17,085 bases of DNA from NORP309 sp964564165 (GTDB lineage: Bacteria > Pseudomonadota > Gammaproteobacteria > Xanthomonadales > Marinicellaceae), in contig CAZLZZ010000063.1 of NCBI GenBank assembly GCA_964564165.1, positions 1-17,085 on the forward strand, written 5' to 3'. The translations under genes were made by a program, and so were the position numbers. Below the pieces are notes generated by a model. It did no database searches and had not been told where the DNA came from. It saw only the letters and a list, made by a program, of their open reading frames with translations. Position 1 is the first letter of the stretch. The number at the start of each line of letters is the position of its first letter. Positions 6,763-13,375 of this stretch are shown piece by piece.

Positions 6763-8121
6763 ATGTCAGCATCACAACAACAAGTTCAAAAAATGTTAGG
6801 AAACAAAAACAATTATTCTGAATTAAAATCAAGAATTTGGTTCGTTATTGTTTCATTGGTTATCTTTAGACTGGGTTCTTATATACCCGTGCCTGGGGTA
6901 AATCCAAAAGTATTGTCCTCTATACTGGAATCTCAAAGTGGTGGATTGCTTGACATGTTTAATATGTTCTCAGGTGGCGCATTGGGTAGATTCTCCTTGT
7001 TTGCTCTTGGTGTGATGCCCTACATTACTGCTTCTATTATTGTTCAGATTCTAAGTCACTCTGTTTCGTCGTTAAAAGAATTAAAGAAAGAAGGCGAATC
7101 TGGTCGTAAAAAAATTACTCAATATACCAGATATTTCACTGTAGTATTGGCTGCGTTTCAGGCCTATGCCATATCGTTTTCCCTGCAACAAATGGGCAGC
7201 AGTGGCGGTGTAGATGTCGTTCCAAACCCAGGGTTTGGATTTTTGTTTCCAGCAACTATAGCCTTAACCGGTGGAACGGTGTTCCTTATGTGGATGGGTG
7301 AACAAATTACCGAACGTGGTATTGGTAATGGTATCTCATTAATAATTTTTGCTGGTATTGTAGTAGGCTTGCCTTCTGCGATTGGTACAACCTTCTCAAT
7401 GGTCAGTGAAGGAAATTTAAATGCACTGGCTGCATTGTTCTTCTTAGTGCTTGCGTTGGCTGTTACTTACTTTGTTGTTTTTGTCGAAAGAGCACAGAGA
7501 AGAATAACCATGCAATATGCACAGCGAAGAGGCAGAATGGCTGCCAATATGCAAAGTTCATATTTGCCTCTTAAAGTTAATATGGCAGGCGTGATTCCTG
7601 TAATATTTGCATCAAGTTTGGTCTTGTTCCCAGGAACATTGGCGCAATTCTTAAGCCAGAATGAAGGCATGGGATGGTTGATAGATGTTTCGGCATGGCT
7701 AGCACCTGGAAATGTTTTGTACATGATTATGTTTGGCGGATTGATTGTTTGGTTTGCTTTTTTCTATACGGCATTAACATTTGACCCTACTGAAATGGCA
7801 GATAACTTAAAACGATCAAGTGCAGTTGTACCAGGGATAAGACCGGGTAAACATACGGCAGATTATATTGATACAGTAACTACAAAAATCACCTTTTGGG
7901 GCGCACTCTACTTGCTAGGTGTAAGTTTAATGCCCCAATTTATACTAAATATTTGGTCGGTTCCATTTGCCTTAGGCGGGACCTCCTTACTGATTGTTGT
8001 CGTAGTGGCAATGGATTTTATGTCACAATTACAAACACATTTGATGTCGGGCCAATACGATAGCTTGATGAAAAAATCAAATTTAAAAAATTACGGTAAA
8101 TCTGGTGTTCAAAAAAGTTAA
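6763..8121 (+). CDS. secY: Protein translocase channel subunit SecY
   Basis: SecY forms the channel of the SecYEG complex in the inner membrane. It passes unfolded secretory proteins and inserts membrane proteins with SecA or the ribosome. The protein has 452 residues (443 in E. coli), with ten predicted hydrophobic segments. Family landmarks are the N-terminal SRIWFVIVSLVIFRLGSYIPVPG, GVMPYITASIIVQILS in helix 2, the ITERGIGNGISLIIFAGIV region, and the C-terminal FWGALYLLGVSLMPQ with DFMSQLQTHLMSGQYDSLM. It is the last gene of the spc operon here. The expected rpmJ does not follow. The last bases show a weak 10-bp repeat past the stop (8114-8133, 8 of 10 matching). Confidence 0.98.
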   Translation: MSASQQQVQKMLGNKNNYSELKSRIWFVIVSLVIFRLGSYIPVPGVNPKVLSSILESQSGGLLDMFNMFSGGALGRFSLFALGVMPYITASIIVQILSHSVSSLKELKKEGESGRKKITQYTRYFTVVLAAFQAYAISFSLQQMGSSGGVDVVPNPGFGFLFPATIALTGGTVFLMWMGEQITERGIGNGISLIIFAGIVVGLPSAIGTTFSMVSEGNLNALAALFFLVLALAVTYFVVFVERAQRRITMQYAQRRGRMAANMQSSYLPLKVNMAGVIPVIFASSLVLFPGTLAQFLSQNEGMGWLIDVSAWLAPGNVLYMIMFGGLIVWFAFFYTALTFDPTEMADNLKRSSAVVPGIRPGKHTADYIDTVTTKITFWGALYLLGVSLMPQFILNIWSVPFALGGTSLLIVVVVAMDFMSQLQTHLMSGQYDSLMKKSNLKNYGKSGVQKS

Positions 8122-8218
8122 TTAAAGTTTGTTATTTAATTGATAAATTCCATTTGTTTGGTGGAATTGAACACACAGTAAACAACTCTAAACTACGTGC
8201 GTAATGCGTAAAAAATGA

Positions 8219-8246
8219 TTTAGAGTACATAATGATTTTATATAAT
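8219..8246 (+). promoter_or_regulatory. Possible sigma-70 promoter upstream of the terminator-like hairpin
   Basis: A perfect TATAAT at 8241-8246 lies 16 bases after TTTAGA (8219-8224), a 4 of 6 match to TTGACA. Predicted transcription would start near 8253, immediately before the hairpin at 8258-8274. Most transcripts from it might therefore end at once. In such AT-rich DNA a chance match is quite possible. Confidence 0.3.
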
Positions 8247-8257
8247 CCTATATATAT

Positions 8258-8277
8258 AACACTAGAGTAGTGTTTTT
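8258..8277 (+). terminator. Likely intrinsic terminator of the spc operon
   Basis: AACACTA (8258-8264) pairs perfectly with TAGTGTT (8268-8274) around a three-base GAG loop. A run of five T ends at 8277, followed by ATT. A compact stem followed by a T tract is the form of a Rho-independent terminator, although the stem is only moderately GC-rich. It lies about 137 bases after the secY stop. Confidence 0.6.
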
Positions 8278-8303
8278 ATTGAGATTTATGAATTAAATGC
8301 ATT

Positions 8304-8337
8304 AAAGACAATGGCTTACTTGCTACGTGTCTTTTTT
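8304..8337 (+). terminator. Second, weaker terminator-like hairpin
   Basis: AAAGACA (8304-8310) can pair with TGTCTTT (8328-8334), and the T run continues to 8337. The loop is long (17 bases), so termination would be weaker. The same bases overlap the -35 and spacer of the promoter-like site at 8320-8348. Confidence 0.35.
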
Positions 8338-8348
8338 GTATGTATAAT
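8320..8348 (+). promoter_or_regulatory. Likely sigma-70 promoter of the alpha operon
   Basis: TTGCTA (8320-8325, 4 of 6 to consensus) and a perfect TATAAT (8343-8348) are separated by an ideal 17 bases. Transcription from near 8355 would give a leader of about 94 bases. It would begin with the GGCTT/AAGCC hairpin (8353-8366) and end in the AGGAGA ribosome binding site of rpsM at 8438-8443. In E. coli, S4 represses this operon by binding the rpsM leader. Whether this leader folds similarly cannot be judged by eye. Confidence 0.5.
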
Positions 8349-8448
8349 GCACGGCTTTTTTAAGCCAAAGTAGTTTTGTAAGTGTATTTGATTTTGTATT
8401 GAATGCTCAATAAAACAACAAAAATAATACTATATTTAGGAGAATTAA

Positions 8449-8805
8449 ATGGCGCGTATAGCAGGTGTCAACATACCAGTTTATAAACATGCGTGGATAG
8501 GTCTTACCAGTATTTTTGGTATAGGCAGAACCAGAGCATATCTCATTTGTGAGAACGCAGGTGTGAACCCGACCACTAAAGTAAGAGACTTAGATGAAGG
8601 TTCATTAGAAAAAATCCGTGGTGAAGTTGCAAAGTTCGATGTTGAAGGTGACTTAAGAAGAGAAGTTGCTATGGATATTAAACGTTTGATGGACTTGGGT
8701 TGTTATCGAGGTTTGAGACACAGAAGAGGCTTGCCTTGTCGTGGTCAAAAAACCAAAAACAACGCACGCACAAGAAAAGGTCCCAAAAGGCCTATCAAAC
8801 GTTAA
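8449..8805 (+). CDS. rpsM: 30S ribosomal protein S13
   Basis: First gene of the alpha operon. S13 lies in the 30S head, contacts the P-site tRNA and forms bridges to L5. The protein is 118 residues, the same as in E. coli, starting MARIAGVNIPVYKHAWIGLTSIFGIG. The strongly conserved DLRREVAMDIKRLMDLGCYRGLRHRRGLP and the basic tail NARTRKGPKRPIKR are complete. A clear AGGAGA precedes the ATG. The end of the gene and its TAA are duplicated in the spacer (8800-8831). Confidence 0.98.
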   Translation: MARIAGVNIPVYKHAWIGLTSIFGIGRTRAYLICENAGVNPTTKVRDLDEGSLEKIRGEVAKFDVEGDLRREVAMDIKRLMDLGCYRGLRHRRGLPCRGQKTKNNARTRKGPKRPIKR

Positions 8806-8831
8806 TCAACAGATTCGTTAATCAATAGTTT
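8800..8831 (+). repeat. Two-copy 16-bp tandem repeat spanning the rpsM stop
   Basis: CGTTAATCAACAGATT (8800-8815) contains the last arginine codon and TAA of rpsM. It is followed head to tail by CGTTAATCAATAGTTT (8816-8831), matching at 14 of 16 positions. The repeat supplies a second TAA in a different frame and makes up about half of the rpsM-rpsK spacer. Confidence 0.85.
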
Positions 8832-8854
8832 GGACAAATAAACGAGAAAAAGTT

Positions 8855-9241
8855 ATGGCAAAACCACAAAAAACAAAGAAAAAAGTAAAAAGAACCGTTG
8901 TCGATGGAATCGCACACGTTCATGCTTCTTTTAATAATACAATTATCACATTAACTGACAGACAAGGAAATGCACTGGCTTGGGCTACTGCTGGTGGTGC
9001 TGGATTTAGAGGTTCGCGTAAAAGCACACCTTTTGCTGCACAAGTTGCTGCGACTAATGCGGGTAAACTAGCACAAGATTTTGGACTTAAAAATCTAGAA
9101 GTGCGCATCAAAGGACCCGGACCTGGCCGCGAATCTTCGGTTCGTGCATTGCACAGTCTAGGTTATAGAATTACAAATATTATAGATGTTACGCCAATAC
9201 CACATAATGGTTGTCGTCCATCTAAGAAAAGAAGAGTGTAA
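8855..9241 (+). CDS. rpsK: 30S ribosomal protein S11
   Basis: S11 forms part of the platform of the 30S subunit, beside the mRNA exit path and Shine-Dalgarno helix. The protein is 128 residues (129 in E. coli). It shows GIAHVHASFNNTIITLTDRQG, then WATAGGAGFRGSRKSTPFAAQ and the end DVTPIPHNGCRPSKKRRV, all strongly conserved. It is spaced 49 bases from rpsM and 11 bases from rpsD. An AAGGAG right at its stop serves rpsD. Confidence 0.98.
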   Translation: MAKPQKTKKKVKRTVVDGIAHVHASFNNTIITLTDRQGNALAWATAGGAGFRGSRKSTPFAAQVAATNAGKLAQDFGLKNLEVRIKGPGPGRESSVRALHSLGYRITNIIDVTPIPHNGCRPSKKRRV

Positions 9242-9252
9242 GGAGTAATATT

Positions 9253-9882
9253 ATGGCTAGATATATTGGACCTACTTGTAAATTAGCAAGACGTGAAGGC
9301 ACTGATTTGATGTTGAAGTCACCTGCGAGAGCAGTTGAAACAAAATGTAAATTGGATCAAGTTCCTGGGCAACATGGGGCAACACTGCGCCGTGGCAAGC
9401 CTACAGACTATGCATCACAGTTGCGTGAAAAACAAAAAGTAAGAAGGATTTATGGTGTATTAGAAAAGCAATTCAGAAACTACTACAAAAAAGCAGCGAA
9501 ACAAAAAGGTGCGACAGGTGAAAACTTATTAACACTGCTTGAAACTCGTCTAGATAACGTTGTTTATAGAATGGGTTATGCAGTTACTAGAAGTGAAGCA
9601 AGGCAGTTGGTTTCTCACAAAGCAATCGAAGTGAATGGTAAGACCTGTAATATCCCTTCGTTGCAAGTCCATGAAGGTGATGTTGTTTCAATTCGCGAAA
9701 AAGCTCAAAAGCAATTGCGTATTAAAGAAGCACTGAGTTTATGGCAAGAAATGAGCTTATTCGCTGATTGGGTTAGCGTTGATGCGGGTAAAATGACAGG
9801 CACATTTAAAAATGTTCCTTCAAGAGAGGATTTGCCAGCAGAAATCAATGAAAATCTAATTGTGGAATTGTATTCTAAATAA
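9253..9882 (+). CDS. rpsD: 30S ribosomal protein S4
   Basis: S4 is a primary 16S rRNA binding protein that starts 30S assembly and, in E. coli, is the translational repressor of the alpha operon. The protein is 209 residues (206 in E. coli). It opens MARYIGPTCKLARREGTDL. It contains QVPGQHGA, LREKQKVRRIYGVLEKQFRNYY, the S4 RNA binding domain LDNVVYRMGYAVTRSEARQLVSHKAI, and ends ENLIVELYSK like E. coli. Cysteines at residues 9 and 32 do not make the CxxC-type zinc site of zinc-binding S4 forms. Confidence 0.98.
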   Translation: MARYIGPTCKLARREGTDLMLKSPARAVETKCKLDQVPGQHGATLRRGKPTDYASQLREKQKVRRIYGVLEKQFRNYYKKAAKQKGATGENLLTLLETRLDNVVYRMGYAVTRSEARQLVSHKAIEVNGKTCNIPSLQVHEGDVVSIREKAQKQLRIKEALSLWQEMSLFADWVSVDAGKMTGTFKNVPSREDLPAEINENLIVELYSK

Positions 9883-9903
9883 ATAACTAAAGAGGAATTT
9901 CTT

Positions 9904-10908
9904 ATGTCAGATATTTTGGCAAAATTATTGCGCCCAAGAGTGGTTTCAGTAAAAGAAGAGTCAGCAAACAAAGCGGAAATTGTAATCGAACCGTTGGAAA
10001 GAGGTTTTGGTCACACACTGGGCAATTCATTTAGAAGATTGTTGTTATCTTCGATTCCAGGTTATGCAATAACAAACATCCAAATTGATGGTGTTTCGCA
10101 TGAATTTTCAACCATTGAAAATGTTAAGGAAGATGTGGTTGAGATATTACTAAACCTTAAGGGTGTAGCAATTTCGGTAGAAGGCCGTGAAGAAGATGAG
10201 TTTGAAGTCACTTTATCAAAAAGTGGTGCTGGGGTGGTGACTGCTGGAGACATACAAATGTCTGATGGCATGAGTGTTGCTAATCCTGACCATGTGATTT
10301 GTCACTTATCTGGCAAAGCTTCAATTAATATGACAATGCTTGTTAAAGAAGGCATTGGCTATGAGCCTGCGAATAAAAACTTGAAAGACGATGAATCACG
10401 TTCAATTGGATCTTTGCTACTTGATGCCAGTTATTGCCCTGTTAAGCGCGTTTCTTATGAAGTCGAAAATGCCAGAGTTGAACAAAGAACTAACTTAGAT
10501 AAACTGATTCTTAGTATAGACACAGATGGCTCTATAACTGCTGAACAAGCGGTTCAAATGGCAGCCAGGATTTTAATCGAACAAATGGCTGTATTTGTTG
10601 ATTTTGAAATGTCTGCACCATTAGAAGAAGAATCTGAAGAAGAAAAGTTGAATCCAATTCTACTTAAGCCCATAGATGAGCTTGAGTTAACGGTTAGATC
10701 AGCTAACTGCCTAAAAGCAGAAAACATACAATATATTGGTGATTTAATCCAAAGAACAGAAGTTGACTTATTGAAAACTCCTAATTTGGGCAAGAAATCA
10801 TTGAATGAAATAAAAGCAGTTCTCGCAGAAATGGGTTTGAATTTTGGTGTTCGCATAGACAATTGGCCACCAGCCTCAATCCGCACTGTAGAACGTTTAC
10901 TAGGATAA
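9904..10908 (+). CDS. rpoA: RNA polymerase alpha subunit
   Basis: The alpha subunit dimerises to seed core RNA polymerase assembly, and its C-terminal domain binds UP-element DNA and activators. The protein has 334 residues (329 in E. coli). The N-terminal domain shows VIEPLERGFGHTLGNSFRRLLLSS. The C-terminal domain reads VRSANCLKAENIQYIGDLIQ, then KTPNLGKKSLNEIK and NWPPASI. Arg265 falls at exactly the E. coli position for DNA minor groove contact. The linker is acidic (EEESEEEK). The tail after PPASI (RTVERLLG) is longer than in E. coli (ADE). GAGG upstream of the ATG is the ribosome binding site. Confidence 0.98.
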   Translation: MSDILAKLLRPRVVSVKEESANKAEIVIEPLERGFGHTLGNSFRRLLLSSIPGYAITNIQIDGVSHEFSTIENVKEDVVEILLNLKGVAISVEGREEDEFEVTLSKSGAGVVTAGDIQMSDGMSVANPDHVICHLSGKASINMTMLVKEGIGYEPANKNLKDDESRSIGSLLLDASYCPVKRVSYEVENARVEQRTNLDKLILSIDTDGSITAEQAVQMAARILIEQMAVFVDFEMSAPLEEESEEEKLNPILLKPIDELELTVRSANCLKAENIQYIGDLIQRTEVDLLKTPNLGKKSLNEIKAVLAEMGLNFGVRIDNWPPASIRTVERLLG

Positions 10909-10921
10909 TAGGTGAGATAAA

Positions 10922-11311
10922 ATGCGTCATAGAAAATCAGGTCGTCAACTTAATAGAAACAGTTCACATCGCAAAGCGATGTTTAAAAATATGGCTGCTT
11001 CTTTATTTGAACACGAATTAATTAGAACAACTTTACCTAAAGCAAAAGAATTGCGCATGGTTGCTGAACCATTAATAACTATTGCTAAAACCGATAGTGT
11101 GGCTAACAGAAGGTTAGCGGCATCTAGACTACCTAGCGAACGCAAAGACGTGGTAAAAAAATTGTTTGAAAAATTAGGCACAAGATACCAAGACCGTCCA
11201 GGCGGATACTTAAGAATTCTAAAGTGTGGTTTCCGTACAGGTGACAATGCACCAATGGCCTATGTTGAATTGGTTGATAGACCAAGACCAACAGCAGCAA
11301 CAGAAGATTAA
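10922..11311 (+). CDS. rplQ: 50S ribosomal protein L17
   Basis: Last gene of the alpha operon. L17 is a large-subunit protein near the tunnel exit. The protein is 129 residues (127 in E. coli). It starts MRHRKSGRQLNRNSSHRKAMFKNMA, followed by TTLPKAKELR, AKTDSVANRRLA and the C-terminal GGYLRILKCGFRTGDNAPMAYVELVDR. It starts 13 bases after rpoA and is followed after 23 bases by the intrinsic terminator at 11335-11362. Confidence 0.98.
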   Translation: MRHRKSGRQLNRNSSHRKAMFKNMAASLFEHELIRTTLPKAKELRMVAEPLITIAKTDSVANRRLAASRLPSERKDVVKKLFEKLGTRYQDRPGGYLRILKCGFRTGDNAPMAYVELVDRPRPTAATED

Positions 11312-11334
11312 ACCCTGTTTAATTAGGCTTTTTG

Positions 11335-11362
11335 AAAACCCAGTTTATCTGGGTTTTTTTTT
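11335..11362 (+). terminator. Strong intrinsic terminator of the alpha operon
   Basis: AAAACCCAG (11335-11343) pairs perfectly with CTGGGTTTT (11349-11357) around the loop TTTAT. The T tract runs for nine bases, 11354-11362. This is the clearest Rho-independent terminator in the window and marks the end of the ribosomal protein cluster. Confidence 0.95.
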
Positions 11363-11404
11363 GCTTTATAGTTTATAGAATAGCAAAAAAAAAATAGATT
11401 TTAC

Positions 11405-11432
11405 AATTTTTGAAATAATTTAATCAAAAATT
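11405..11432 (+). promoter_or_regulatory. Perfect 9-bp inverted repeat overlapping the dsbB promoter
   Basis: AATTTTTGA (11405-11413) and TCAAAAATT (11424-11432) are exact reverse complements separated by 10 bases. The centre-to-centre distance of 19 bases is close to two helical turns, as for a dimeric regulator. The repeat covers the presumed -35 and spacer of the promoter at 11410-11438. Its AT-only composition means chance or a simple hairpin remains possible. Confidence 0.4.
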
Positions 11433-11438
11433 CATAAA
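11410..11438 (+). promoter_or_regulatory. Likely promoter for dsbB and downstream genes
   Basis: TTGAAA (11410-11415, 5 of 6 to TTGACA) and CATAAA (11433-11438, 4 of 6 to TATAAT) are 17 bases apart, between the alpha operon terminator and dsbB. The start of transcription would be near 11445. Other -10-like hexamers occur just downstream (TACTAT at 11456-11461), but without a good -35. Confidence 0.45.
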
Positions 11439-11502
11439 TTAGTCGTATATATAAATACTATAGTTACAATTCATCATTCTAAATAAAAAAACAGAATTGA
11501 AT

Positions 11503-11997
11503 ATGTATGTTAAATCATTAAGGCTTTATAGTTTTCTTCCGGTATTGGCAACTGTGTTGCTGTTGGCTTATGCCTATTATGTACAATATGTCGATTTTCT
11601 TGACCCATGTCCATTGTGTTTGGCTCAGCGATTTATTTTTTTTATCATCGGGATACTTTATTTATTGACGCTCATTTATCCACCTCGGTATTTATGGAGA
11701 AAGGTTTCAGCGGTGATTATCATACTGGTTTCTCTCGCAGGTAGTTTGATTTCAGCAAGACATGTTTGGCTGCAAAATTTACCCGCTGATGAAGTGCCAG
11801 CTTGCGGCCCGGGATTGTCATATATGTTGCAAAACTTTCCTTTAGGTTCGGTGCTAAAAGATTTGTTTACAGGCTCTGGTGAATGTGCTGAAAGTTCATG
11901 GCGGTTAATGGGTCTAAGCATGCCTACTTGGACGTTAATTACTTTTATAGGTTTTACTATCTATACAATTCTTTGGGCAAGACTAAAAAAAACATGA
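11503..11997 (+). CDS. dsbB: Disulfide bond formation protein DsbB (DsbA quinone oxidoreductase)
   Basis: DsbB is an inner membrane protein that reoxidises periplasmic DsbA and passes electrons to quinones. I choose ATG 11503 (164 residues; E. coli 176) over the in-frame TTG at 11497; neither has a good ribosome binding site. Four hydrophobic segments are visible, near residues 11-30, 44-59, 69-85 and 139-158. Both redox pairs are present: the quinone-proximal CPLC at Cys36/Cys39 after the first helix, followed by Arg43 in the position of the quinone-linked arginine, and the second pair Cys101 and Cys128 in the periplasmic loop. The TGA overlaps the next ATG (ATGA), so translation is probably coupled to the DAHP synthase. 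Confidence 0.93.
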   Translation: MYVKSLRLYSFLPVLATVLLLAYAYYVQYVDFLDPCPLCLAQRFIFFIIGILYLLTLIYPPRYLWRKVSAVIIILVSLAGSLISARHVWLQNLPADEVPACGPGLSYMLQNFPLGSVLKDLFTGSGECAESSWRLMGLSMPTWTLITFIGFTIYTILWARLKKT

Positions 11998-13340
11998 ATA
12001 CAAATAATAAACAATGGTATCTAGATAGCTGGAAAAACAAAGAAATTAGGCAGCAACCCACATATCCAGATCAGAAAATGCTTGAAAAAGCGGTGAATAA
12101 ATTATCAAATCTACCGCCATTGGTAACTTCTTGGGAAATTTATAAACTCAAAGAAAAATTAGCCGAAGTACAACAAGGTAAACGATTTTTATTACAAGGT
12201 GGCGATTGTGCAGAAAGTTTTGATGATTGTAATTCATCGATTATTTCAAATAGATTAAAAGTATTGTTGCAAATGAGTTTGGTGTTGATTCATGGATTAA
12301 AAATGCCAATAGTTAGAATTGGACGTTTTGCAGGACAGTACGCTAAACCACGTTCATCAAACGATGAAACAAAAGATGGCGTTACTCTGCCATCATACCG
12401 AGGTGACTTGGTCAATAAAATCGCCTTTGATGAAAAATCAAGAGTACCAGACCCAACACGGATGCTTGTAGGTCATGCTTCATCTGCTATGACGTTAAAC
12501 TTTGTGCGGGCATTAATCGATGGTGGTTTTGCAGATATTCGCCATCCAGAGTATTGGAACTTGGCATGGTTGGAACATTCTGGTGATTCTACTGAATACC
12601 AAGACATGATGAAAACAATCAGTGAATCAATTGGCTTTGCAGAAATACTGGCTGGGCGTAGATTGGGCAATTTATCGCGTGTTGATTTCTATTCTTCTCA
12701 CGAAGCTTTACACTTGCATTATGAACAAGCACTGACACGAGAAGTACCAAGACAAAAGGGCTATTTTAATTTAGGCACCCATTTTCCTTGGATTGGCTTA
12801 AGAACCAATCAATTAGACAGCGCGCATGTTGAATTATTAAGAGGCATTAACAACCCCATTGGAATTAAAGTAGGAAAAGAAACCAGTAAAGAACATTTGT
12901 TGGGCTTGTTAAATGCTTTGAATCCGACAAATGAACCAGGTAAAATCACCTTGATTCATAGGTTTGGGGCAAATAATATTGAAAAAAACCTGCCAAGACT
13001 AATTAAAATATTACAAGAAGAAGGTTATGGAGTCGTTTGGTGTTGTGATCCCATGCATGGCAATACAGAAAGCACATCAAATGGTTACAAAACACGTAAA
13101 TTTAATAACATAAAACGCGAAGTTGAATTATCTATGGAGATTCATCAATCTGAAGGTTCTTATTTGGGTGGTGTACATCTTGAATTAACAGGTGAAAATG
13201 TCACAGAGTGTTTGGGTGGAGCGCGCGAGTTAAATGAGAAAGATCTAGAACGGGCTTATAAAACACAAGTTGACCCAAGGTTAAATTATGAACAATCGCT
13301 CGAAATGGCAATGGCTATAGTGTCAAAATATAATCAGTAA
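11994..13340 (+). CDS. Class II 3-deoxy-7-phosphoheptulonate (DAHP) synthase
   Basis: This enzyme condenses phosphoenolpyruvate with erythrose 4-phosphate to DAHP, the first committed step of the shikimate pathway, in the cytoplasm. An upstream ATG at 11898 exists, but I choose 11994, which overlaps the dsbB stop as ATGA and gives 448 residues, usual for the class. The metal ligands expected from the M. tuberculosis enzyme are all present: Cys72 in LLQGGDCAESF, His355 in DPMHGN, Glu397 in GVHLELTG and Asp427 in VDPRLN. The spacing of 42 and 30 between the last three is identical to M. tuberculosis. GRFAGQYAKPRSS and VGHASSAMTL are also typical. The residue before Asp427 is Val426, where plant and mycobacterial enzymes have Cys. 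A type I AroF/G/H enzyme is excluded by sequence. Confidence 0.95.
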   Translation: MNTNNKQWYLDSWKNKEIRQQPTYPDQKMLEKAVNKLSNLPPLVTSWEIYKLKEKLAEVQQGKRFLLQGGDCAESFDDCNSSIISNRLKVLLQMSLVLIHGLKMPIVRIGRFAGQYAKPRSSNDETKDGVTLPSYRGDLVNKIAFDEKSRVPDPTRMLVGHASSAMTLNFVRALIDGGFADIRHPEYWNLAWLEHSGDSTEYQDMMKTISESIGFAEILAGRRLGNLSRVDFYSSHEALHLHYEQALTREVPRQKGYFNLGTHFPWIGLRTNQLDSAHVELLRGINNPIGIKVGKETSKEHLLGLLNALNPTNEPGKITLIHRFGANNIEKNLPRLIKILQEEGYGVVWCCDPMHGNTESTSNGYKTRKFNNIKREVELSMEIHQSEGSYLGGVHLELTGENVTECLGGARELNEKDLERAYKTQVDPRLNYEQSLEMAMAIVSKYNQ

Positions 13341-13375
13341 ACAATAACGTAACTACTAATGCAAGGGGATAAAAA

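Larger units (their letters stand above)
8122..8448 (+). other. 327-base secY-rpsM spacer with no gene
   Basis: No coding frame with family features is found on either strand. In particular, no short basic protein with the Cys/His pattern of L36 (rpmJ) occurs, although E. coli has rpmJ at this site. The spacer contains AATTCCA/TGGAATT (8146-8152 with 8162-8168), and an 8-bp inverted repeat ACTCTAAA/TTTAGAGT (8185-8192 with 8219-8226). Further on are a terminator-like hairpin (8258-8277), a second hairpin with a T tract (8304-8337), two promoter-like sites, and a small GGCTT/AAGCC hairpin (8353-8366). Confidence 0.8.

Noticed and set aside
8146..8168. AATTCCA/TGGAATT hairpin after secY as a terminator
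   Set aside because: No T tract follows the 3' arm, and the loop is 9 bases; the hairpin at 8258-8277 is a better candidate.
11898..11993. Upstream ATG of the DAHP synthase frame (would add 32 residues)
   Set aside because: The extension lies wholly in the dsbB coding region in another frame and shows no family similarity; the ATGA overlap at 11994 gives the normal length.
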